Assembly: GCA_034669145.1 (NCBI GenBank) | Contig: JAXDNY010000017.1 | Coordinates: 1-34,794, forward strand | DNA from: PALSA-894 sp034669145 | Lineage (GTDB): Bacteria; Pseudomonadota; Alphaproteobacteria; Rhizobiales; Xanthobacteraceae | Direction of reading: 5' to 3' | Length of the DNA: 34,794 nt | Shown here: positions 22,540-30,038 of the stretch, piece by piece | Layout of the letters: the number at the start of each line of letters is the position of its first letter | How positions within the stretch are numbered: position 1 is the stretch's first letter | Notes under the pieces: model-generated | Told to the model about the DNA's origin: nothing | The model's database searches: none | The model's input: the letters and a program-made list of their open reading frames with translations, nothing else | Position numbers and translations under genes: made by a program

Positions 22540-24293
22540 TAAGAACCGTTCCCGCCGAGTGCCGCACGTTCGGCAGCATCCAATCCATAAAGTTCAAAGA
22601 CTGCCTGATTGCAGGCTAAGGCATCCCGGGCTTCAGCTGCTTCTATGAGGCGCTTGCGCAATTCCTTGGGGACCGTCTCCCAGTGCGGGACCCGGATGCG
22701 CCGCAGGTACTGCGCCTGAAAGCGCAAATATCCGCCGCGCATCTTTGTGGAATACACGGACACGAACAGCCGCGCGATGCCTGAAAGAAGAACGGCCTGT
22801 AGAGCCCGGAGGTCCCACCGATCCGAGGTGATGTAATACAGATTGTGATGCGGATAGAGCCCTTGATGTTCGTAGACGATATGGGCTTCGCCCTTGATAT
22901 CGGGGATGAGCAGTTTGGGCTTCGCGCACAGAGCGGGATAGATGCGATCGATGGTGCGGTACCAGTTCGCAGGTATCTTCTGCGCTACGTGGCGCGCCGA
23001 AATCTCCGCCCGCCGCGCTTCAAGATGCTTCCGCAGGCGCGGGTAGTGTTCAAGGTCCACGAGCTTGCCGTTATCGCCAAACGGATTGATAACGCCAAGG
23101 CCGCGCCATTGTACGACGCCGGTAAGAATATCGCGTGTCATCACGAGCGGTAGCTTGCGGTCTTCCTCGACATCGAGATCGTCAAACCGCGCAATGAATG
23201 CGCTGTCCGCGCCCGTAGCAACGCCAATGCCGACCTTACAGTCTGCTTCCTCCAGCGTGGGAAATGTCGTTTCCAGACGACGAATGAGGGCGAGCTGATC
23301 AGAGGATTCGAGAATCCACGGTTCACTGCCGGAGGTAACGGCCTGAAGTTCTTTGACGCCGCTCTCCAAGTCGGGCTTGGCGTCGTCGCCTAAAGAACGC
23401 GCGAGTGTTCTCAGCGCCGCAGCATCGATGTGAGGCCGGTGAGCAATACGGGTCGTGCCCGATTTTTCACGGCTGATCACGGTGATGGCTGGGTAGGCGA
23501 TGACCTCTGTAAGAAATGCGGGCGTGTCTACCATGTCCACATAGACCTTCAGGTGGAATTCTTTGGCTACCATCTGACGCAGAGGCCCGCCGTATTTGTT
23601 CTTCATCCAGCGGTCGGCGCAGATGAAGCCGAGCTGCCCCTTCCGGGCAAGGCTGGAAAGCGAGCGCTCGATGAACGGGATATAGATGTCGGCGCGGTCG
23701 TAGATTGTGCGGTAGCGCTCGCGGTATTCCACCATGAGCGCATCGGCAATCAACTCTTGACGGACATACGGCGGATTGCCGACCGCAACATCGAAACCTT
23801 CATCGAGATCGATGAGCAGGAAGTCGCCAAAGATAAGCCACTGGTCGGCGAGCGCTTCCGCATCGGCCCTCTTGATGCCTGCCGATTCCAGTTTAGCAAT
23901 GACCGTGTGGCGCGTGGCCTCGAAGCTGGAGCGATGCAGCTCCACGGCGCGAATAGCATCTGCGAGCGACCGGTAAGGTTCAGGGCGTCCCGCGCTGCAC
24001 CACGCCACAAGAAGCCGATCAATTGCGGGGAGAAGGAAATCGCCGGCCCCAAATGACGGCTCGAGCAGACGCAACTTCGTGAGCTGCCGATCAGCGGTGT
24101 AACCCGTCAGGTCGAGAATGAATTCAACGACCTCGCGGCGCGTGAAGATGGCCCCGCGCTGCTCGATGCCAGCAGAGGCGAGCGCATTGACCGCAGTCGT
24201 CACGGCGCAATCCCCGAACAGCGAAGGCTTTCGAAGGCTCATCGAGGGAGTGGATGCGGTCATTGCGAGTCGTGTCGTACGAGCAGGCGCCAT
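22539..24293 (-). CDS. Type II DNA adenine methyltransferase, partner of the PaeR7I-like enzyme
   Basis: A 584-residue N6-adenine methyltransferase. SAM-binding motif I is LEPSFGAGDFL (77-87) and the catalytic motif is NPPY (173-176), preceded by FDVAVG. A long C-terminal region should hold the target-recognition domain. It modifies the site cut by the following endonuclease, presumably CTCGAG. ATG 24293 is about 11 bases after a plausible -10 box, so the mRNA would be leaderless or nearly so; no ribosome site is visible. An in-frame ATG ten codons later is the alternative. Confidence 0.92.
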   Translation of the reverse strand: MAPARTTRLAMTASTPSMSLRKPSLFGDCAVTTAVNALASAGIEQRGAIFTRREVVEFILDLTGYTADRQLTKLRLLEPSFGAGDFLLPAIDRLLVAWCSAGRPEPYRSLADAIRAVELHRSSFEATRHTVIAKLESAGIKRADAEALADQWLIFGDFLLIDLDEGFDVAVGNPPYVRQELIADALMVEYRERYRTIYDRADIYIPFIERSLSSLARKGQLGFICADRWMKNKYGGPLRQMVAKEFHLKVYVDMVDTPAFLTEVIAYPAITVISREKSGTTRIAHRPHIDAAALRTLARSLGDDAKPDLESGVKELQAVTSGSEPWILESSDQLALIRRLETTFPTLEEADCKVGIGVATGADSAFIARFDDLDVEEDRKLPLVMTRDILTGVVQWRGLGVINPFGDNGKLVDLEHYPRLRKHLEARRAEISARHVAQKIPANWYRTIDRIYPALCAKPKLLIPDIKGEAHIVYEHQGLYPHHNLYYITSDRWDLRALQAVLLSGIARLFVSVYSTKMRGGYLRFQAQYLRRIRVPHWETVPKELRKRLIEAAEARDALACNQAVFELYGLDAAERAALGGNGS

Positions 24294-24301
24294 AAGAACA
24301 A

Positions 24302-24330
24302 AAATAGAACCCGCTTGTACGACGGGTCAA
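24302..24330 (-). promoter_or_regulatory. Promoter of the restriction-modification operon
   Basis: On the minus strand TTGACC (24325-24330) and CTATTT (24302-24307) are spaced by 17 bases; TTCTAT is an alternative -10 at 15. GCTCGTACGA-type inverted arms at 24275-24284 and 24313-24322 (9 of 10 paired) flank the start codon, one lying between -35 and -10. That arrangement fits autoregulation, perhaps by the methylase. Confidence 0.5.
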
Positions 24331-24870
24331 GGAAGAGAATCGGATTTATACACGGAGACAATGGCGAGCGGGTTGGACAACTGCCCATGCGCGATCGAAC
24401 GGCGCACGTTCGTCCATGGTTCGGTGCAGGTGGAGAAGGAATTCTCCAAGCCCTGCTCGTGGGTGCGAAGGGGCGGCGAAACGCCCTTTCGTCGATGGGT
24501 GCAGGGAGAGCGAATTCTCCCGCGCGTGATTCAACGGTCAAGACGTTGACCATGGATTTTCAGGGAGCATGGAGGCTCCTTGAATGGTGATGAAACGGTT
24601 AGACGTTTCGCTGGCGCGGCTAAGGCTCGATGCCTGGCCGCGTCATGGTCGGGGGATGCAACGGGGGTGCGCAGCGACCCCCTTGCCAAGATTGTGCGTA
24701 CTACCGCACACATCTTGCAGATCGCGCGAAGCGCGCTGGTCTGACCTCGCCTTAGAGACTGAAAGCGGGGTTTCCTATCGTACCTGAGAACTCGCGCCCT
24801 ACGCGGACAGAGAAAAGTTCTGCTAGTGTGCGCACGCCTCCGTCCGTTTTTCTAGGTCAACAATCGCATT
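24331..24870. other. Hairpin-dense non-coding region, candidate structured RNA or transfer site
   Basis: About 540 bases without a convincing gene. Eight inverted repeats lie within 24431-24717: TGGAGAA-ggaa-TTCTCCA (24431-24448), GAAGGGGCG/CGCCCTTTC (24467-24490), GGGAGA/TCTCCC (24504-24521), GGTCAA/TTGACC (24536-24551), GGAGC/GCTCC (24564-24579), GAAACG/CGTTTC (24592-24609), GGGGGT/ACCCCC (24663-24682), and a two-part stem CAAGAT.GTGCG/CGCAC.ATCTTG (24687-24717). The first and third share GGTGCAGG before them. Several loops are GNRA-like. No reverse transcriptase is nearby, so a retron is unlikely. Confidence 0.55.
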
Positions 24871-26055
24871 ATGCGCCGGACAAAGAATCCGCCCTCAGCT
24901 GAAAAATTAATGCGGACCCCCGTCCGAGAGAGCCGATGGGGCTTCAGCGCCCGCTCTCAAGAAGACGCGAACAAAGCGCCACTTCAATATATCGGGACCG
25001 CCCTTGCTGCCTACGTCGCGCCAGAGAGTCACGGACCTGTCGTGTTTCTCGGCCATGGCTACTACGCGAGTAATTTCACCGATTGGGGGGTGGAGGCTTC
25101 GCGATTTTTGTTCGTGAACCCCCATGAGCTGCAATGTCAGGACTTGCGGCGACGCTATCCCAATGCGATCGTTGTCGAAGAAGATCCGCTCGAACTGAAA
25201 GAGCGTTTGGCCGAGTTCATTCCAGAGCCGGCTTCAGCCATTATTGGCTCCCTTCCAATCAGAAGGCCTGATGGGGATTGGCTACTCACTACGGCGCACA
25301 AGATATTGCAGCCGGGTTGTCCTCTTGTTCTGGTAGGCTTTGACGACGATCCCTTGCTTAGTGACAGCCAAAATGTCCGGGAAGCCGTCCAGTTAACCGA
25401 TTTGGCATACGCCAGCATTGGTGCCAAGGGAGATAACCTCTTCGCCCGGTTATGGGTCTATCGCCCAAGAACCAAAGGAACCAAGAAATTTGATCATCCG
25501 ACTCTAGAGCGTGTAGGTTCGTATGACGAACCCTTACAAAGCGAAGAAGGCATTAAGCACGCAAAGCTACCACCCCGTCTTACCGAAGAATTTGCTTCAC
25601 AGGTCGCAGCGAACCTTAAGGGAAGAAGTCCAGAGGACCAGCAGGCATTTTTGAATGCTGTGGCGATTGATCTCGGTCTAAACGCGACCTTCACTCACGC
25701 TTCCAATGCACTCAAATTGCGCAAGCCGCCCAAGAAAGCGCCCGAGCTATGGCTCGATCGCGACAAGCGCAAAGGCGAGAATCCCGCTGAATTCATAATG
25801 CGGGTTTACGGCCGCTGGATGGGGCGCGGGCTAACCCAGGCCATCATCAATCAATTGGATCACAGCCTCTATCTAGCCTTTCATAAGTGGCTGAAAGACA
25901 AAGAGCCCCTGCCCGACGGGTTCGACCTTCCCACCAAGGAGGCATGGAATGAGCGGCTTTATCAGGATCAGCGCCTGTTCAGCCAACTGAACGAGCGCGA
26001 AAAGGGGCTTGTCCTCCAAGCAATTGGAACCCGGCTAACACGTCAGTATCGCTAG
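24871..26055 (+). CDS. Unknown protein with degenerate methyltransferase-like N-terminus
   Basis: A 394-residue protein. Residues 54-130 (GPVVFLGHGYYASNFTDWGV, SRFLFVNPHELQCQDL, SAIIGSLPIRRP) follow the layout of a class I SAM-methyltransferase of the PmtA/phospholipid type, but the glycine-rich SAM loop is altered (FLGHGYYASNF), so activity is doubtful. Residues 245-394 form a separate helical domain with ENPAEFIMRVYGRWMGRGLT and LPTKEAWNERLY, a pattern I recall from uncharacterised rhizobial island proteins. It stands alone after the hairpin-rich region. Function is unknown; a regulator or defence protein is possible. Confidence 0.7.
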   Translation: MRRTKNPPSAEKLMRTPVRESRWGFSARSQEDANKAPLQYIGTALAAYVAPESHGPVVFLGHGYYASNFTDWGVEASRFLFVNPHELQCQDLRRRYPNAIVVEEDPLELKERLAEFIPEPASAIIGSLPIRRPDGDWLLTTAHKILQPGCPLVLVGFDDDPLLSDSQNVREAVQLTDLAYASIGAKGDNLFARLWVYRPRTKGTKKFDHPTLERVGSYDEPLQSEEGIKHAKLPPRLTEEFASQVAANLKGRSPEDQQAFLNAVAIDLGLNATFTHASNALKLRKPPKKAPELWLDRDKRKGENPAEFIMRVYGRWMGRGLTQAIINQLDHSLYLAFHKWLKDKEPLPDGFDLPTKEAWNERLYQDQRLFSQLNEREKGLVLQAIGTRLTRQYR

Positions 26056-26073
26056 TCAATCTTGTGGACATTC

Positions 26074-26102
26074 TTGACTTTCCATAAAGCCTGCTCTATA
26101 TG
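26074..26102 (+). promoter_or_regulatory. Sigma70-type promoter of the recombinase operon
   Basis: TTGACT (26074-26079) and TATATG (26097-26102) are separated by exactly 17 bases, about 26 bases before the first gene of the three-gene recombinase operon. In the circular form the same promoter would lead into the mobilization operon. Confidence 0.72.
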
Positions 26103-26128
26103 GCAGTCGGGGGCCGTCGGAGGCGGCC

Positions 26129-26425
26129 ATGCTCATCTGTTCCTGGCTCTTGCTGGAATTTGCCGTGCGGCACCATTGGTGCCTGCATCCGGCCGCGTCT
26201 CTTGACGAAGTCGCTTCGGCCTTCGGTCTTTCGGGTCCAGAACTGCAAGAGCGGCTCTCCTATATAGAGAATCTCGGCTACCGGACGATCTGTGCCCACG
26301 GCATATATCGGCTGGCGCGAACCAATTCATGTCTCGGGACCTTGGTCGGTTTCCCGACCAATCGCCCGCCGATCAATGTCAGCGCCGAAGAAATCGATTG
26401 CCTTGATGGGAATCTAGTCCTATGA
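26129..26425 (+). CDS. Small hypothetical protein, first gene of recombinase operon
   Basis: A 98-residue protein behind a GGAGG ribosome site. Residues 20-60 (AASLDEVASAFGLSGPELQE then RLSYIENLGY) look like a winged or simple helix-turn-helix, so it may be a small DNA-binding protein controlling recombination direction; this is inferred. Its TGA overlaps the ATG of the second gene (ATGATGA). Confidence 0.65.
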   Translation: MLICSWLLLEFAVRHHWCLHPAASLDEVASAFGLSGPELQERLSYIENLGYRTICAHGIYRLARTNSCLGTLVGFPTNRPPINVSAEEIDCLDGNLVL

Positions 26426-26832
26426 TGACCGTCGAACATTTTGGGGCGAGAGAGGATATGACAATGACCCATAGCCCCAACAAAGAGCATCCAACCGTGG
26501 AAGCGCCTTCCATCGTTCCCACGGCGGGGGATTCCGATGCGGCTATTCGGGCGCCAGCACTAATTTTTGACCCTGATGCTTACCGGGAATTCCTGGCCGG
26601 CTCCGATGTGTCGGAGAGTCAACGGCAGGAATTCCTGCGCGCGCTTTGGGACATCCTCGTCGGATTTGTCGATCTGGGATTCGGGATTCATCCCATCAAT
26701 CATGTGAGTCAAAACGCAAAGACGCTGGAATCGGATTCGCGCGAAGCGCTATGCTCGGAAGATATTTCGAGCATCAAACGAGAGGAGGTCGCGGACCGCT
26801 TTATGCGGTCAGCGGCAAAGGTGGATTCATGA
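26422..26832 (+). CDS. Hypothetical protein upstream of the recombinase
   Basis: A 136-residue protein overlapping the first gene by 4 bases and the recombinase by 4 (ATGA). A variable N-terminus is followed by ALIFDPDAYREFLAGSDVSE and QEFLRALWDILVGFVDLGFG, a motif I recall in short proteins next to rhizobial serine recombinases. The tight coupling suggests an accessory factor such as a recombination directionality factor; that is a guess. An internal ATG at about 26458 is an alternative start. Confidence 0.68.
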   Translation: MMTVEHFGAREDMTMTHSPNKEHPTVEAPSIVPTAGDSDAAIRAPALIFDPDAYREFLAGSDVSESQRQEFLRALWDILVGFVDLGFGIHPINHVSQNAKTLESDSREALCSEDISSIKREEVADRFMRSAAKVDS

Positions 26833-28439
26833 CGCGCATACAAGATGATGTCACACAAGTCCTGAAGGCAGTTCTTTACTGCCGCGTGTCGGACAAGGCG
26901 CAAGAGAAGAAGGGCAATGGCCTTGCTTCTCAGGAAGCTTGCGCGCGCGAATACGCGCGCTTCAAGAATTACGACGTCGTGGACGTATTTCGTGAGGTGC
27001 TAACGGGCGGCGAAAGCAACCGCCCGGTGATGGCCGCGCTGCTCGCGTACTTGCGTAAGCACAAGAAAGAAGGCCGCGTCGTCATCATTGACGATCTAAG
27101 CCGCTTCGCGCGCGATGTCGTCGGCTATTGGCAGCTGCGCGATGAGCTGAAGAGCGCGGGCGGGTTGCTGGAAAGCCCGTCCATCGTGTTTGGCGACGAC
27201 GCGGATTCCGTATTTCGGGAGAACATCCTTGCCAGCGTGGCGCAGCACCAGCGGCAGAAAAATGCAGAGCAGACCAAGAACCGCATGCGCGGGCGTGTAC
27301 TGAACGGCTATTGGCCGTTCGCAAAGCCAATCGGCTATCGCCATGAGCGCAAGCCCGGCGAAGGCATGGTCCTTGTTCGCGACGAGCCGGTCGCGTCTGT
27401 CATACAGGAAGCACTCGAAGGCTACGCATCGGGACGGTTTCAGATCCAGGCGGAGGTGAAACGCTTCCTCGAATGGCATCCTGACTTTCCAAAGGACGCG
27501 AGCGGCATAGTCCGCAACCAGCTCGTGACGGATATTCTGACGCGCGTTCTCTACGCGGGTCATGTCGAAGCGCCTGAGTGGGATGTCTCGCTGCGCAAGG
27601 GACGGCATGAAGGCTTAATCAATTTCGAGACTTTCGAGCGCATTCAAAAGAGATTGAAAGCGGGCGCATATGCGTCCGCGCGCGCTGACATCAGCGCAGA
27701 TTTTCCATTACGCGGCATGGTGAAATGCGGGGATTGCGAAAAAGCGCTCACGGCCTGCTGGTCGCGAAGTCGGACGGGTGAGAGGCACCCGTATTACATG
27801 TGTTTCAACACAGCATGCGTGCGTAACCGAAAGTCAATCAGGCGCGAGCGCATTGAAGGTGAGTTCGTGGCGCTGCTTGAGCGGCTGACGCCAGCGCCGC
27901 AGTTGTTTGATCTCGCGCGCGCGATGTTCAAGGACGCGTGGCAACAACGCGCCGCTCAAGCCGCGTCGCTCGCTAGGTCATGCGAGCTGGAAGCGGCGAA
28001 GATTGAAAAGCAGATCGGTGTGCTGCTCGACCGCATTGTCGATGCGACTTCGCAGTCGGTTGTCAGCGCGTATGAAAAACGCATTGCCGCGTTGGAACGC
28101 GACAAGGCATTGCTGACCGAAAAGTCAAAGAACGTCGCTCAGCCGAAGGGCACCTTTGAGCAGATGTTCGAACTCGCCATGTGCTTTCTCTCAAGTCCTT
28201 CAAAAATCTGGAGTTTGGGGACTTTGGAGTATCAAAAACTGGTACTGCGACTGACGTTCGCGGATCGACTTTCGTACTGTGCGAATGAAGGATTTCGAAC
28301 CCCAAAAACAGCCATGCCGTTCAAGCTGTTAGAGAGCTTTGGCGGCGGTGAAAACAAGATGGCGCGCCCGGAGAGATTCGAACTCCCGACCCCCAGATTC
28401 GTAGTCTGGTGCTCTATCCAGCTGAGCTACGGGCGCTGA
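26829..28439 (+). CDS. Large serine recombinase, likely integrase of the element (hybrid C-terminus)
   Basis: A 536-residue recombinase. ATG 26829 follows AAAGGTGG and overlaps the gene before it; a longer frame exists but is not needed. The resolvase domain has LYCRVSDKAQEKKGNGLASQ with nucleophile Ser21, and IIDDLSRFARD at 86-96. A recombinase domain follows (about 165-275), then a zinc ribbon with Cys300, 303, 325 and 330, and a coiled coil (about 370-430). The last 26 residues (MARPERFELPTPRFVVWCSI and on) are an antisense reading of tRNA-Arg. In the circle the protein would keep MAR and gain 42 residues encoded at 8871-8995, giving 555. Confidence 0.92.
   Translation: MTRIQDDVTQVLKAVLYCRVSDKAQEKKGNGLASQEACAREYARFKNYDVVDVFREVLTGGESNRPVMAALLAYLRKHKKEGRVVIIDDLSRFARDVVGYWQLRDELKSAGGLLESPSIVFGDDADSVFRENILASVAQHQRQKNAEQTKNRMRGRVLNGYWPFAKPIGYRHERKPGEGMVLVRDEPVASVIQEALEGYASGRFQIQAEVKRFLEWHPDFPKDASGIVRNQLVTDILTRVLYAGHVEAPEWDVSLRKGRHEGLINFETFERIQKRLKAGAYASARADISADFPLRGMVKCGDCEKALTACWSRSRTGERHPYYMCFNTACVRNRKSIRRERIEGEFVALLERLTPAPQLFDLARAMFKDAWQQRAAQAASLARSCELEAAKIEKQIGVLLDRIVDATSQSVVSAYEKRIAALERDKALLTEKSKNVAQPKGTFEQMFELAMCFLSSPSKIWSLGTLEYQKLVLRLTFADRLSYCANEGFRTPKTAMPFKLLESFGGGENKMARPERFELPTPRFVVWCSIQLSYGR
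28360..28368. repeat. Right attachment core (attR)
   Basis: TGGCGCGCC, the complement of the last nine bases of the tRNA-Arg gene, identical to 8862-8870. Confidence 0.75.
28360..28436 (-). tRNA. tRNA-Arg (anticodon ACG)
   Basis: A 77-base tRNA with encoded CCA. The acceptor stem pairs GCGCCCG with CGGGCGC, followed by G and CCA; the D-arm is AGCTCAGCTGGATAGAGC, the anticodon arm is CCAGA-CTACGAA-TCTGG with ACG, and the T-arm contains GTTCGAATC. Its 3' end is the integration site of the mobile element; the shared 9-base core is its last nine bases, so the tRNA remains intact after integration. Confidence 0.97.
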
Positions 28440-28480
28440 TGCCGTCGCCGGGTGCAATGCCCGGCCGGAACGGCTGCATA

Positions 28481-28507
28481 GCTATAGGGTCGCTTTGGCG
28501 ATGGCAA
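28481..28507 (-). promoter_or_regulatory. Possible tRNA-Arg promoter
   Basis: On minus, TTGCCA (28502-28507) and TATAGC (28481-28486) precede the tRNA 5' end by about 45 bases. The spacing of 15 is short, so the call is weak. Confidence 0.3.
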
Positions 28508-28526
28508 GCACGGATCGCCGCGCCGA

Positions 28527-30014
28527 TCAGGCCCGCGCGCGTTCGCCGCGCCGAGCGCCGATATCGACCGCGCGATCCGGAATGATGAGCCGGAAGGTCG
28601 CCCCGATGGTGCCGTCGACCAGGCGGATTTCGCCGCCGTGCGCGCGCAGGAGCTCGGCCGCGATGGCAAGCCCGAGCCCGGAGCCGCCGCGCCGCGTCGA
28701 GCCCTGGAATGCCTCGAACAGATGCGCGCGCGCCCTTTCGCTCACACCCGGCCCGGTGTCGGACACCTCGATCACCGCAACCGAGCCCTCGCGCCGTCCG
28801 GTGATGCGGAGCTGATCGCGGCCCGGCTCGTTCGGTGCGCGGCTTTCCAGCGCCTGCAGCGCGTTGCGCGTCACGTTGAGGACGACGCGGAACAACTGGT
28901 CCGGATCGGCATCGACATGCAATCCGCGCTCGACCGCGCTGATCCAGCGCACCGCCGACTCGGGCGAGAGGCCCAGCGTCTCGCGCACTTCGTCCACCAG
29001 CGTTTCGAGCGCAACCGGCCTGCGGTCGGGCGGCGGCTCCCTCACCTGGCCGTAGGAGAGCGTCGACTGACAGAATGCGATGGCGCGCTCGAGCGAGCGC
29101 ATCAGTTGCGGCGCAAAGCGCTGCACGTTCGGGTCGGGCACGCTCACGAGCCGATCGGAGAACAGCTGCGCCGAGGCGAGCAGGTTGCGCAGATCGTGGT
29201 TGATCTTCGACACCGCGAGGCCGAGCGCCGCGAGGTGGCTCTTTTGTTGCAGCATCGAGGCGAGGTCTCGCTGCATCGCGCCAAGCTCGTGTTCGGCAAT
29301 GCCGATCTCATCGGCACGTCCGGACGGCACGACGATGCGCGAGGCATCCTCCGGGTCCTCGCGGAAGCGGATCATGTTGGTCGTCAGGACATCGAGCGGG
29401 CGCACGAACAGATAATGCAGCGAGAGATAGACGAGCGCCGCGGTGATCGCCGAGATCAGCAGCGAGAGAAAAAGGATGTTGCGCGAGAACTCGAACATCT
29501 TGTCCCGCAGGGGACCTTCCTCGATCACGATTTCGATGAAATCGCTGCCGGGTGGCCCGCGCCCAACCACGCGCACGACATCGCTATCGGAGCGAAGGAA
29601 CAGCGTTTGCAGCGCCGCCCACACGGCGCGCGCCGGTGTCGACTCGCGCAGGTCGACCTCATGGTGGATCTGCTGGGGCAGATCGTTCAGGGCAAGCAGC
29701 TTGCGCTGGTTGCCCATCTTGACGGCGATCGTCTTGGCGCCGACGCTGTCGAGAATCTCCTGCACCATCTTGGGCGGCAAGGTGATCTTTTCGCTCCCGG
29801 GCGCTTGTGCGTTGAGCACGATCGAAACCGTGCGCGCGACCGCGAGGCGGTCGGAGAGCCAGTTCAGCCGGAAGTTCGCGATCGACGGCACATAGATCAG
29901 CACTTCGGCGATCATGACGAACAGGATCGTGAGCAGCAGGAGTTTGCCCGACAGACCGAAGCGCAAGCTCCGTCCGGGTTGATCCTTCTCGGTCGATGAC
30001 GGCTCAAGCGCCAT
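28527..30014 (-). CDS. Membrane-bound sensor histidine kinase
   Basis: A 495-residue kinase. Two membrane helices (about 22-44 and 180-204) bracket a periplasmic sensor domain of about 135 residues, followed by a HAMP-like segment. The phosphoacceptor is His273 in VSKINHDLRN, a slightly unusual H-box. The catalytic domain has N-box NVTRNALQALE (380-390), G1 DTGPGV (419-424) and G2 GGSGLGLAIA (443-452). No response regulator is next to it. It is last in a minus-strand operon, 24 bases after the flavoprotein oxidoreductase gene, suggesting that it senses a redox or envelope signal. Confidence 0.92.
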   Translation of the reverse strand: MALEPSSTEKDQPGRSLRFGLSGKLLLLTILFVMIAEVLIYVPSIANFRLNWLSDRLAVARTVSIVLNAQAPGSEKITLPPKMVQEILDSVGAKTIAVKMGNQRKLLALNDLPQQIHHEVDLRESTPARAVWAALQTLFLRSDSDVVRVVGRGPPGSDFIEIVIEEGPLRDKMFEFSRNILFLSLLISAITAALVYLSLHYLFVRPLDVLTTNMIRFREDPEDASRIVVPSGRADEIGIAEHELGAMQRDLASMLQQKSHLAALGLAVSKINHDLRNLLASAQLFSDRLVSVPDPNVQRFAPQLMRSLERAIAFCQSTLSYGQVREPPPDRRPVALETLVDEVRETLGLSPESAVRWISAVERGLHVDADPDQLFRVVLNVTRNALQALESRAPNEPGRDQLRITGRREGSVAVIEVSDTGPGVSERARAHLFEAFQGSTRRGGSGLGLAIAAELLRAHGGEIRLVDGTIGATFRLIIPDRAVDIGARRGERARA

Positions 30015-30038
30015 TCATGCTGCCTTGTGGCGACAAGC

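Larger units (their letters stand above)
8862..28368. mobile_element. Integrative mobilizable element of about 19.5 kb at tRNA-Arg
   Basis: The ends are set by the shared 9 bases TGGCGCGCC at 8862-8870 and 28360-28368. At the right end these are the last nine bases of the tRNA-Arg gene (minus strand), including CCA. Inside are a serine recombinase next to the right end, a MobC-methylase-relaxase-coupling protein operon next to the left end, a second recombinase, regulators and cargo. Joining the ends in silico extends the recombinase frame by 42 codons to an ATGA overlap with mobC, which independently supports these boundaries. Base composition is visibly less GC-rich than the flanks, most of all around 21400-26800. 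No virB/trb/tra channel genes are present, so transfer would need a helper. Confidence 0.88.

Noticed and set aside
24118..24590. Several overlapping short frames in both directions in the hairpin-dense region
   Set aside because: They cross the hairpins, have no ribosome sites and show no family pattern.
24331..24870. Retron or CRISPR interpretation of the repeated hairpins
   Set aside because: No reverse transcriptase or cas gene is in the window, and the hairpins differ in sequence and spacing, unlike CRISPR repeats.
8862..28368. Self-transmissible ICE
   Set aside because: No VirB/Trb/Tra channel, pilus or VirB4-type ATPase genes are present; only Mob functions and a coupling ATPase.
28360..28439. 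Reading the antisense tRNA segment as a separate small protein
   Set aside because: The sequence MARPERFELPTPR and on is a known type of spurious call opposite tRNA-Arg genes; here it matters only as the tail of the recombinase frame.
28638..29999. Plus-strand frame of 453 codons opposite the histidine kinase
   Set aside because: Shadow of the kinase gene; the H-, N- and G-boxes on minus settle the coding strand.
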